NCBI RefSeq assembly: GCF_030269925.1
Contig: NC_085116.1
Location: forward strand, 8,742,001 to 8,806,000
Length of the DNA: 64,000 nt
Direction: 5' to 3'
From: Bombyx mori
Lineage: Eukaryota > Arthropoda > Insecta > Lepidoptera > Bombycidae
In this document: piece by piece, positions 39,741 to 50,474 of the stretch
How the letters are laid out: each line of letters opens with the position of its first letter
How positions within the stretch are numbered: position 1 is the stretch's first letter
Position numbers and translations under genes: made by a program
Notes under the pieces: model-generated
The model's database searches: none
Told to the model about the DNA's origin: nothing
Seen by the model: only the letters and a program-made list of their open reading frames with translations

Positions 39741-42700
39741 TTAATACTTAGTGTTACGTATTGGATGCCGGATAGTGTTTACATTATTATTTTTAATTTT
39801 CCTCTTCGGCGTTACAAAAATTTTTTGGCTTTGCTCCGATGGTTGAAAAATGGCCGAATGATCACCAAAGGCTTGCGTTCTGAAGCTGTTCATTTTTATA
39901 ATCTTTTGCAATTTTTCTATTGTTTTAGATTGTTCATCTCGTTCCATTTCATTAATCAATATTGGTAAATTTGCGCAACATATCCATAAATAAAACATTC
40001 CCACTGAAACAATGTCATATTAATAACTTATAATCTATTTATTTATACATAATATAGACAATTCAATGTGTGTATGTAAGACCCTTTTCGATGGAATTTT
40101 CAGGAAATCTTCAGATTTGCCTAGCGAAAGAAAAAAAGCTATATCAAAATAAAAACTAGAATATTACCAAAGTAATCATCGAATTCTATTAAATAATAAT
40201 ATGAATTATTAAGGATAACACAAAAACTACTGGTTACATCTCTATAAAATATAAATGGGACCAATTTGAAGCACCAATTTTCTAATAGGTAAAAAAGAAT
40301 CATCAGAATCGTTTCACCTAGAAAAAGTTCTGAGGTAATACACAAAAATAAAGTCGAATCGAAAACCTCCTACTTCTTTGCAGTCGGTTAAAAATCATGA
40401 ATGCTTTGTGGGTTAAAACACCGACTATAGGTATTACTATTCTGGGGAATGGGTTTTATTTCGCACAGCTATGCTCTTTCTTTACTATGCTATTAGTTCG
40501 TGAACATAATACTGTTACGTTGGTAAGAGTAACGCCGTATGTATATCGCCGAATAGCCGAACGGATATCGAAGGTACTAGTAAAATCGAGAAGTACACCG
40601 CCATCTATTGTCAGATAGCAAAAACACATGGAAGCTACTCGACTTGCCCAGAATGTTCTCGATATATCTAGGGATGTCGTATCGACTATAGCAGCAGCAG
40701 AGATGGCACGAATGCAGTCAGTAATCGGCACTACTCGAAGCGAAACAGCGAACGAATCACCTGAAGCGAAGCGGGAGAAGTGAATTAAGAATTTTAAAGT
40801 GTTCTGTGAGTGTTTTAAGTGTTAACACAGTGTTAATTTGCACTTCGGTAGAATTTTTATTTCTCCCGAACCCCAGCGCGTAACAATATATTCAGAATTA
40901 ATATGTAAAAAATTATGCCTACTAACCACCACAGTCGCGTGACGAGTGCACCCCATTTGCATCTAAGTAAGCCAAGGACACATGGTAATGACATTAATTG
41001 CAAAAAACAGTTATTATTTAAGTTGCAAATGTAAGCTTTAGCAGTATCTAAGTGAATATTAGTAAACGTCTATTTCACTATAAAAATAGAACTCACACAA
41101 TAAAAAACCGCCGAAAACACTAGCTCCAATTAGAACACCAATATCCATCGTATTTTGTTTCAGTATTAACAGCCCAGTAGCAACAAGGGTCGAAAGCATA
41201 ACGAGTCTTAACAATTCAAGTAATATAAAGGAAACCATGAGGATATTATTTCGCTGAAAAGGAGAACAATCCAGTAGTGCGATATTTTATTGTGATAGTT
41301 TTGTCGCCTAACTACTTAACACTTATTATAAATATTAAAAATGATAACAAGTACATCCGTCAGGTCCTCGTTACAGCACACTTCGGGGCAACCCCCTCTG
41401 CTCAGGCTCAGTGTGCTTAGTTCGAGTTTTTGACATTCTCGATAGCGTAAAAGTTAAATCAAAGCGGTGAAACGTTTCCCTTCATTTGCCGCTAGGGGCG
41501 CTGGTTCAACTGCATACCAATTTGAGTTAAATTTTACGCTATCGAGAACGTTAAAAAACTCGCACTAAGCACACTGATCCGGTGTGCTACTTAAAATATA
41601 TTTGTGAATTTCGAGAGTTTCTTGCGTTGCTTAGAGAAGTATCGTCACAATTCAGTGCGGAAATAAAGAGGCGATTGCCACTTTCTTCGCTTGTCTTTCT
41701 GTTTTCCCTGCATATATGATAGTGCCGTGTATTCGTCGTAACATTACGGTAGGTTGATAAATGGTAGTGAACGAAAAGCGATGCCCGGCCTCTGCGAATT
41801 CACCATATCGCAGAAAGAGGCGGCGGAGCTTTTCTCCACTGAAACGCGGCCGCCGAGGTTACGGCAAAAGCAGGCCGAACAATACAGATTGCTACGGACC
41901 ATGTCCTTGGGAAATCGTAACGCCATAAAAATCTTGGATACTTATTAATTACCTAACTCACCACAAAAGCTCCGTATATAAACATTATGCATATAAAAAT
42001 GTAAAAACATGATAATGTCACAGTAAACGAAATATACTTGACTGGATCTGAAAAAAAAGAAAATCTTTTATTTTCACATAAAAACAATTGTTTTTTTTTT
42101 TTGTAGAGAACACTCACCTTCGCTGACGTTAATTAAATAATCTTCGGCGTAAATAAGATTGTAGTTGTTGATCCATTCGGTGATTTCATCCTCCAAAGTG
42201 TTCGCGTAAGTGTAACCCAAACAACACAATATGAGTATGAAAATTGCCTGAAACTAGAGTTTCTTAATAGTAAGAATATTCTATATATAATTTAGATAGA
42301 TAGAAAAAGGTTGCGTGTACTTATGTACGCGCGTAAGAAGTTATACTTTATTTTTATTAAATTTATTTCTTTTTTTTTATTTAAAAGTTTAATCAATTTG
42401 AAAAAAAATCGAATAAACAACATCCTCAAACACGCATATTGGACATCCCTTTTCTTGACATCGTATAAATTCGGTAATTCTCGGTACGGTTCGGAAAGTT
42501 CACCTGCGGTTATATTCAGACTCGCCAAGTTACGTCGGTGGTATTGTAATGAGCGATTTAGTGGACAACTTCATTCTGTTAATATTGTGTCACGGTGTGC
42601 GCGCATCGTAGAATTTCACTGTCATCAATTTTTCATAACGCGCCTAAAGAAGTATAACTTCAATAAAATAGAATAGTCTATTGCTATTTGTTTGCTTTGA

Positions 42701-43394
42701 AAGATTATCATATTTTATTTTTTAATCTTTATTTTTTATTGCTTTGATGGGTGGACGAGCTCAGCCCACCTGGTGTTAAGTGGTCACTGGAGCCCATAGA
42801 CATCTACAACGTAAATGCGCCACTCACCTTGAGATATAAGTTCTAAGGTCTCAAATATAGTTATAACGGCTGCTCCACCCTTCAAACCGAAAGACATTAC
42901 TGCTTCACGGCAGAAAGGCAGGGTGGTGGTACCTTTTTTTTTATTGCCCTTGTAGGCAGACGAGCACACGGCTCACCTGATGGTGAATGGTTACCGTCGC
43001 CCATGCACTTCAGCAATGCCAGGGGCAGAGCCAAGCCGCTGCCTACCGAAACCGCGCGGACTCACAAGACGTCCTACCACCAGTAGATCACCCGTAATCA
43101 GACCACCAGTAATCATAATTATGTATTTAGTTTTATTAGGTATATAACGTAACGTTACTGACGCGTTAGCTAGCTAGCAACCGTTTTCCCGCTCTCATTC
43201 TAGTACCTACAACTGAGAATTTGATTGCACATCTCGCCCTAGGTAGAGGTTTTTGTTTTATTATACGTATATAGGCTCTATTGCTTAATATTAACGATTT
43301 ATTCAAAACAGGAACTCACCAAGCAAAAAAGTCCGATTAAAATTCCACCTAGTCTTAAAGAAAACCAAAAACAACAACTGTAAACTAATGCCAT
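39741..43394 (-). CDS. putative four-pass (tetraspan) membrane protein, complete, family unassigned
   Basis: Five exons from high to low coordinate: 43394-43320, 42247-42118, 42047-41962, 41253-41097 and 40003-39741. Phases join to 236 aa. The 86-nt middle exon is required for phase agreement and supplies the second hydrophobic helix (FTVTLSCFYIFICIMFIYGA). Other helices: LGGILIGLFCL with AIFILILCCLGY; FILLELLRLVMLSTLVATGL; IGASVFGGFLL with LGMFYLWICCANLPIL. Between helices 1 and 2 lies an acidic loop with a potential N-glycosylation site (NVSE). The 70-residue tail is hydrophilic and basic. Topology suggests an insect tetraspan family protein. Introns hold a palindromic MITE, a Bm1 and an unassigned ORF (41754-41948, plus strand). 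Confidence 0.75.
41409..41576. mobile_element. palindromic MITE
   Basis: CAGTGTGCTTAGTTCGAGTT at the left end is mirrored by the inverse of the right end (GCACTAAGCACACTG, ending 41576). The inverted arms run about 48 nt, through CTCGATAGCGTAAAA, and leave a spacer of about 70 nt. No coding capacity; the superfamily is not assigned. It lies in intron 3 of the tetraspan gene. Confidence 0.75.
42738..43085 (-). repeat. Bm1 SINE, antisense, interrupted
   Basis: A reverse-oriented Bm1 3' region (42738-42937) that resumes at 43051-43085 (CCGCGCGGACTCACAAGAC) after a short inserted LINE tail. Confidence 0.8.
42938..43050 (-). mobile_element. short LINE 3'-end insert within Bm1
   Basis: A poly(T)-led sequence (ATTGCCCTTGTAGGCAGACG ... 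GCCGCTGCCTACC). The same 3' end occurs at 59768 and 63010. It interrupts Bm1 at its GGTACC segment. Confidence 0.7.
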
Positions 43395-43762
43395 TTTTTT
43401 TCCAAAGAACTATTAAGCGCCTACTTTTCATATTAAACTTATTTCATTTTTAATACTTAAAATACAATAATTGTCTGGCCTGATTTCTGGGATTGAAAAC
43501 TACAAATGCCGTGGTTGCGTGAACACCTGCCATTGTCCAATGTAAAATGTAAATGTAGGATGTATACCTGCCATTCATGACACATATACGTGATTCTATA
43601 ACTTTTTGTTACGTTAATTGCTTAGTATTGATTCACTAGATTTTAAAGATTGATAACGTGGACAATGTGAGTTTTTTAATATACCTACTGCTACACTAAA
43701 AGTAAACAAACATATGTCCAAATCAGTCCAATTATCAAAATATAAAAAGATCTAAAATCAGT
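43395..43762. other. intergenic, nothing recognised
   Basis: A+T-rich 5' flank of the tetraspan gene. Confidence 0.5.
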
Positions 43763-43881
43763 CCGGTGCATTCGTATTGAGCGATGCACCGGTGTTCGAA
43801 TCTCAGGCGGGTACCAATTTTTCTAATGAAATACGTACTAATCAAATGTTCACGATTGACTTCCACGGTGAAGGAATAACA

Positions 43882-44083
43882 TCTATACTATACTAATATT
43901 ATAAAGAGGAAAGATTTGTTTGTTTGTTTGTTTCGAATAGGCTCCGAAACTACTGGACCGATTTGAAAAATTCTTTTTCCATTAGAAGCCGACATTGTCC
44001 CTGATGAACATAGGCTACTTTTTTTATTTTTTGTTTCATGTGTGTTTTAATGTTTCCGAAGCGAAGCGAGGGCGGGTCGCTAG
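43882..44083 (+). mobile_element. non-autonomous Helitron-like element inside Bm1
   Basis: Starts TCTATACTATACTAATATTA, ends GGGCGGGTCGCTAG (CTAG terminus). A small hairpin (AGCGA and TCGCT) sits next to the 3' end. The host Bm1 sequence AACATCGTG is interrupted exactly between A (43881) and T (44084), the Helitron insertion rule. 202 bp, no coding capacity. It resembles the lepidopteran Lep1-type elements. Confidence 0.85.
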
Positions 44084-44267
44084 TCGTGTAATAAAAATCA
44101 AACCCGCAAAATTATAATTTGCGTAATTACTGGTGATAGGACCTCTTGTGAGTCAGCGCGGGTAGGTACCAACACCCTGCCTATTTCTGCCGTGAAGCAT
44201 TAATGCGTTTCGTTTTGAAGGATGAGGCAACCGTTGTAACTATACTTGAGACCTTAGAACTTATATC

Positions 44268-44724
44268 AAATCAAATCAAAAATTTTTTATTCAACATAAA
44301 TGAAAGTACATACTTGTTGAACGTCAAAAGAACTACCGCCAATTCACAAGAACTAGCCTCCGTCCTGAGAAGAATTGGCAAGAAACTCAGCGGGCATGTC
44401 TTTTTTTTTACATATAAAATTATTATTTATTTATTTTTTAATATTAGATTTTTTTAAATATGAATTTTTTACACTGAGTATTATAACGTAACAATTACTA
44501 CAATATTGAAATGCCTGGAGCGAGCAACTCATTCCCACTTTGTGCAATCTTCTAGATAATCATTGACTTTATAGTAAGCTTTATTGCACTGATGTTCTTT
44601 AATAGTTTTCTTAAACCTATGTATATGTAGGTTCTGAACATCATGTGCGATTTTGTTGTACAGGCGCACAGACAAACACCCGAATGAATTTCGTATCTTA
44701 TGTAACCTACTCATCGGCACAACA
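44268..44724 (-). mobile_element. CR1-like LINE 3' end inside Bm1
   Basis: Flanked by ATATC (44263-44267 and 44725-44729). On the minus strand it encodes an RT C-terminus (SRLHKIRNSFGCLSVRLYNK ... AYYKVNDYLEDCTKW). It ends in GATTTGATTTGATTT, a microsatellite tail instead of poly(A). It carries the same CTGAGTTTCTTGCC...TTCTCAG hairpin core as the Jockey-like copies. Confidence 0.8.
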
Positions 44725-44830
44725 ATATCTCAAGGTGGGTAGCGCATTTACGTTGTAGATGTCTATGGGCTCCAGTAACCACTTAACACCAGGTGGGCTG
44801 TAAGCTCGTCCACCCATCTAAGCAATAAAA

Positions 44831-45184
44831 AAAAGGTGATTCTCGTCTAAAACTTATTTTAACATTTCCATATAAATTGTCAACATGATGTGTATAAGCG
44901 ACTAAAAGTTTTTAATTATATACCTACTATTTGTATTTTTTAATAAAATAGGTAGCAATCTACTGCAATATGTCCCTTATTTTTTTTACCGAAATCAGCT
45001 AAAGGAAGGATATTTCAAATAGTAGCATAATAGCTTAATCTTTCCTCAGTAATGCTCAATAAACAATGAACAATTCGAATACTTGTGACATTAATTATCT
45101 TCAGTTGTGTTGATTGGTTCCCAAATTATTAGTCTATTGTATGGTATACATTAACTCCATAGATACCGTAAAACACTTAATATT
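44831..45184. other. intergenic, nothing recognised
   Basis: A+T-rich sequence between the composite Bm1 and the next LINE. Confidence 0.5.
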
Positions 45185-47193
45185 TGAGAACTCCTTGGAA
45201 AGCATCGACTCAGACCACTGAGTGTCGTCATGCAGCTCGGTCGCCCGCTCAACTATGCACCAATCACGAGGACCATGGTGGATTGGAAGAAGCTGGGCAC
45301 GTGCTTAGCCGATGCCACTCCACCAATCCTCCCCTGCGAACCGGATTCAACTCCATCCCCGAGGACACAGTCGAATCCATAAACATCTTTACCGAACACG
45401 TCCCTACCGCGATCATAAGGTCTTCTAAACAAGTCGATGTGGAGAACTGTTTCCACCGCATCAGACTTTCCCCCGAGCTTAGGGATCTCTTAAGAGTTAG
45501 GAACGCGGCAATCCAGGCCTAGGATCGATATCCTACGGATTCAAACCAGATTCGGATGCGTCGTCTACAGCGGGAGATCAAATCCTGCCTAAGCGACGCT
45601 CGAAATGAAAAATGGGATAGTTACTTAGAAGAACTCGCGCCCACTCACCAAGCATACTGGCGACTAGCTAGGACACTCAAGTCCGAAACTATCGTCACTA
45701 TGCCGCCTCTAGTACGCCCCTCAAGCCAACCACCGACTTACGATGACGATGACAAGGCAGAGCTGCTGGCCGATGCACAAGACCAGTGCACCACCAGCAC
45801 TCAATACGCGGACCCCAAACACACCGAGTTAGTCGACAGGGAGGTCGAGCGCAGAGCTTCCCTGCCGCCCTCGGACGCGTTACCCCCCATTACCACTTCC
45901 GAGGTTAAGGAGGCGATCGCTAACCTGCAACCACGGAAAGCTCCCGGCTCCGATATCATTCGCAATCGCGCGCTAAAAATGTTACCAGCCCTACTGATAA
46001 CAATGTTGGCCACCACCTTAAATGCTGCTATGATGAACTGCATCTTTCCCGCGGCGTGGAAAGAAGCTGACGTTATCGGCATACACAAGCCGGGCAAACC
46101 GAAGAACGATACCGCGAGTTACCGCGCCATCAGCCTCCTCCCGGCGATAGGCAAACTATACGAACGACTCCTTCGTAAACGCCTCTGGGACTTCGTCGCG
46201 TCCAACAAAATATTGACCGACGAGCAGTTTGGGTTCCGCGCCAAACACTCATGCGTCCACCAAGTGCACCGCCTCATGGAGCACATCTTATTAGTTCTGA
46301 ATAGGCGGAAACCCATCTCGACAGGAGCCACCTTCTTCGATATAACGAAGGCGTTCGACAAAGTCTGGCACAACGGTTTGTTACACAAACTGTATAACAT
46401 GGGAGTGCCAGACAGACTCGTGCTCATCATACAAGACTACTTGTCGAACCGTTCGTTACTGTTCAGTTTGTATATCAATGATATACCCCGGTCTCCGAAG
46501 ACCCATCTGGCGCTCTTCGCCGATGACTCGGCTATCTACTACTCGTGTAGGAAGAAGTCATTGTTACATCTGCGACTCCAGACCGGAGCTACCACCATGG
46601 GACAGGGGGGAAGTGGTGCATCGTCATCAACCCCACGAAAAGCAACACCACATTGAGCATCCCACTCCAGACTAGGCGTGTCAACACCTCCGCCTCCGCC
46701 ATTCGCCCAATCATGATGTACGACCAACCCATACCGTGGGCCCCGAAGGCGTTATGACATTCCGCCCCCACATAAAGACGGTACGCGACCGTGTCACCTT
46801 CATACTAGGAGGCCTCTACCCGATGATACGCAGGCAAAGTAAAAAGTCCCTTAGAAATAAGGTAACACTCTACAAAACTTGCATACGCCCCGTCATGACC
46901 TATGCAAATGTAGTGTTCGCTCACGCGGCCCGCACTCACTTAAAATCATTCCAAGTCATTCAATCCCGTTTTTGCAGGATAGTCGTCGGAGCCTCGTGGT
47001 TCGTCAGGAACGTCGACCTCCATGACGACCTGGACTTAGAGTCCACACTGATGCAGATACTTCGGTCGGCGTCGATGCGCCACTTCGACAAAGCGGCACG
47101 ACACGAGAACCCTCTCGTCGTGGCCGCCGGTGACTACATTTCCGATCCTGCGGAAAGAATGAAAAACAGTCGACGTCCCGTCCCGATCCACTA
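45185..47193 (+). pseudogene. Jockey-like ORF2 remnant with RT core deletion
   Basis: The RT segment 45556-46656 keeps LQPRKAPGSD, FGFRAKHSC, FFDITKAFDKVWHNG and FADDS. Between DYLSNRS and LLFSLYINDIPRS, however, about 28 residues present in the copy at 702-3584 are missing in frame, including the PQGSVLSP motif needed by every RT. Stops at 45523 and frame changes near 46650 and 46735 break it further. The C-terminus resumes at 46750 (TFRPHIKTVRDRVTFILGGL). It cannot encode an active enzyme. Confidence 0.85.
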
Positions 47194-47290
47194 ACGGTGC
47201 TTTTAGGCACCTCAATCACCGGTCACCATTCTCGTTGAACCCGTCGCTTGCGACGAAGGGCTAGACGCGTACATTAACCCTCAGACACAG

Positions 47291-47341
47291 CCCAGTGAGT
47301 TTCTCGCCGGATCTTTTCAGTGGGTCGCGTTTCCGATCCGG
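47291..47341 (+). other. predicted LINE 3' pseudoknot, third subfamily copy
   Basis: Stem 2 CCGGATC (47307-47313) with GATCCGG (47335-47341) is perfect. Stem 1 CCCAGTGAG (47291-47299) with TTCAGTGGG (47316-47324) has a compensatory A-T in place of G-C at pair 4, one G-T pair and one mismatch. Span is again 51 nt. Confidence 0.55.
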
Positions 47342-47490
47342 TGGTAGATTCTGCGAAGCACGACTCTTGCTAGGGTTCGTGTTAGCAACGTCATTAGGTT
47401 TGAGCCCCGTGAGCTCACTTACTAGTTAAGGTTACGCTGATATAGCCTCTCAAGGCTCTCAGCTTAGGTAAGTTAACAAAAAAAAAAAGG

Positions 47491-49454
47491 AAAGCAAACG
47501 ATAACCTGCTGTCAGTGTCAAAAGATCTAAGATCTAAGCATAGAGTTACTATTCTAACTGGAGTGCTTACTTCGTTTTACATAAAAGCTAAAAATATACT
47601 TTATCTCTATGGCTTAAAGTTTATTTTTAAATAGCAAAAGATGTAAGGAAAAACGGTCTGAAAAGAGAATGATTATTAAGTGGTGGTGTCCCTCTCGCAC
47701 ATTTTACAAACAAAAAGCAGTGTTGCTAGCTTATAGGATTTTCCACAAAATCTCGTAATTTGGACCCCTGTCTTAGTTATCAAAAATGGCTTTTAGTGGT
47801 TAGTGGATTTTTTAGTAGCTTGGGCGTTATTGAAAATTATCGAAAAGGTTAAAATCAATCCACCTTATAGGATTTTAAACATTTTATGACAATAATATAT
47901 CTAAATACATATTATTTAAACGATGTGACTTAAACTTAACTAGAAAATGTTGCGACAATTTAGAATTTCCATCAACGTCAAAAATTAAATTGGTTCAAAA
48001 GAAACGTACAAAGTTATGGTGAAATTAGTTTCTGATGATGACAATTTAATAAAATAAAAGAAGTATTGATTATATGGTATATATTGATTTTTAATAGAAC
48101 ATCATATAATAATAAAGCTCCTTAACAAAAAAATAATTGTTCTATATTAATAAGAACTCTGTTTAATGGTAGGTACGTAGATTTCTGATGGTTTTCATGT
48201 TGAATTTGGTGGGAAGCCAGATTAATTGTTGGCATCACCGAAAAAGAGCTATGAATGAATTAAAAGAAAAATGGCGTCTATTTACGTTTGTAGTTCGAAG
48301 TTAAAAGGGCACTGATACAGCTTGTGGCTTGTTTTTTTTCGAAAATTGTTAAAGTTTCCGTGTAATCATAGTGAACACTTGTATTGTAAGTGGTTTTAAG
48401 CGAGAATCCTCTCCAGTTTGTGGAATATCCTTCCATATGTCAGATTCATTGATAAATTTTTACTAGTGTGAGCATATATTTTTAAAATGTGAAATATTTT
48501 TTCTCATTATAATATTTAATACCATTTGTCTTGTAAATTGTACTTAATCTATGTCATATACTAAATTTGAAAAAACAATCGTGAAAAGTATAATTTTGCA
48601 ATGTATTTTTCATATTATAAGAACCATCACGTGGTATTTTTTGAACTTTTTTTATTGTATTGAATAGCGTCGCACGCAAGCATGTATATCATTTGCCTGA
48701 CGTTAAGCGAACGAGGAGGATCTTCTAGTAAATATGACGTTGGAATTTCTGGAAAATGTCCTATATAAAGGTCAAACAAGAGGAATCATGTACTCAAACG
48801 CAAGAAATAAAAAATACCCCAAGAAAAGCAAAATTACGACAAGATGTTAAGGTATTCAAACAAAAACTTAAAAGTCGCGAAATAGTGATTGTAAATATAA
48901 AGTCGATTTTAGATTTCTTAAAGAAAAATGGCGATTTTTAATTGAATTGAAATTTAAATTGCGAAATTTTAATGATACTCATGGTCCACTTAGATATTGA
49001 TTAAAATAAATTATGTATTTCGTTGAAAAAAAAGAATTTACATAAAATAGAGGAAATGTTATATTATCAGACTACAGAAAATTAACTGAACTTAATAATA
49101 ATAATATAACTAATATTTTGTAAATAGAGATCAAGTACTATGTGTATTGTGTTATGTGTATTGACTTGTCATTTAAGAGTTATTTAATTGTCCACATGTA
49201 ACAAATAAATTATGAATTTCAATTCATTTCATTTTATTACCCATTGTGTTTTATTTCCTAAAATGTAACTAGTAGACTTAATATACACGTGTCATGAACA
49301 TAGCACAGAAGTAAAAATACAAGCAATTTTAAATCAATTCAAAATGTGAATGTAGGAAAAGAGCACCCGATACGCGCAGACCATGTGTGTTACAGTGTCT
49401 CACTCAGTGTGTCAAATATTAATTTACACGGCCCACTTAGCCAGTACATTAAAG
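47491..49454. other. intergenic, A+T-rich, one possible transposase remnant
   Basis: Mostly unassigned. The frame 48756-48941 (plus) encodes a Lys-rich helical segment (TPRKAKLRQDVKVFKQKLKS) of the kind found after THAP domains in P-element-like proteins, but no THAP domain is visible nearby. It is a weak lead. Confidence 0.3.
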
Positions 49455-49715
49455 TAGGAATTGCGTAATTAATTACTTACTGGTGGTAGGACCTCTTGTG
49501 AGTCCGCGCGGGTGGGTACCACCACCCTGCCTATTTCTGCCATGAAGCAGTAATGCGTTTCGGTTTGAAGGGTGGGGCAGCCGTTGTAACTATACTGGAG
49601 ACCTTAGAACTTGTATCTCAAGGTGGGTGGCGCATTTACGTTGTGGATGTCTATGGGCTCAAGTAACCACTTAACACCAGGTGGGCTGTGAGCTCGTCCA
49701 CGCATATAAGCAATA
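49455..49715 (+). repeat. Bm1 SINE, 3' part
   Basis: Begins at GCGTAATTAATTACTTACTG and is close to consensus to the CAATAAAAAAAA end. The tRNA-like head is absent. Confidence 0.85.
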
Positions 49716-50474
49716 AAAAAAATATGTAAGTTCAACATAATATTTAAGTCGCGGTTGAGTATTCGGACGTTAAACATGAGTTTGAGGAAGTTTAAGTAAT
49801 AGAACTGAGGTAATGATGTTTGTAATAAAACTCAGTGCTAGATTTTCGACAACGCAGCAATTTCCAAAAAAAAACGTCAAAAAAAGTCACCATGACGACG
49901 AAGCAATGTTTAGAATTGAATTTACATAAATAAACTGTTGCAAGCACGTGTTTTGTATTTACATAGGGCTACACAGAATTACTTAAGGTAAATTCAAAAC
50001 TGATGCTTGTGTATAATTTTGTCCTATAAATAAATTTTATATGGTCACCACATTAGACAAGGACACCGCGACCAAAAAGTATTCTCTTTCGAGACCGATT
50101 TCTCGGCATTAGACAGCACTCCAGTTGTAGGTACTTATTAACTCCATGGATCTAAGTGAATTTATCACATCACTAAGGGATTTTTTGACCTGGTAACTGA
50201 GACCTTTAAGTCATATCACCACTAATCTAGAGTATTGATCATAGATTATACACTTAACATTTGATTCAGATTATTGATCCATCAAAGGCTGTACCTGTAC
50301 AATACAGTACATTTTGTTGTAATTGTTACTCAAAGAATTTGCAAACTTTTTACCTACATAAGATGTTTAAAATGTAAATTCTGCAGTGTATTGTACAATT
50401 TACTAGCAGTTACAAGTGGGTGGTCATCCAAATCAATAACTACAACTAGCTAAGATTTACGAAAAATACATATA
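49716..50474. other. FBXO21 upstream region
   Basis: A+T-rich 5' flank of the F-box gene. It should hold the promoter and 5' UTR, but no specific motif is claimed. Confidence 0.4.

Larger units (their letters stand above)
43763..44830 (+). repeat. Bm1 SINE carrying two further insertions
   Basis: A Bm1 copy with a truncated tRNA-like head (B box GTTCGAATCTC) and an end CAATAAAAAAAA. It is split twice: by a Helitron-like element at 43882-44083 and by a CR1-like LINE tail at 44268-44724. Removing both restores the normal Bm1 order. Confidence 0.9.
45185..47490 (+). mobile_element. degenerate Jockey-like LINE, 5' truncated
   Basis: It begins at the end of the endonuclease domain (SIDSDH equivalent) and runs through RT and 3' UTR to a poly(A) at about 47478-47490. 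Reading frame pieces lie at 45184-45522, 45556-46656 and 46736-47194. It is a different subfamily from the copy at 1-3843, with a 3' UTR like those at 36405 and 60351. Confidence 0.85.

Noticed and set aside
40397..40780. Coding gene on either strand
   Set aside because: Frames on both strands are short, with no splice support or motif. It lies in an intron of the tetraspan gene and may be an old mobile-element piece.
42311..42676. 121-codon plus-strand frame
   Set aside because: Lies in intron 1 of the tetraspan gene; Lys/Asn/Phe-rich composition as expected from A+T-rich DNA; no motif.
48756..48941. THAP-family host gene
   Set aside because: Only a Lys-rich helical segment is seen; no THAP zinc-binding motif or flanking exons could be found.
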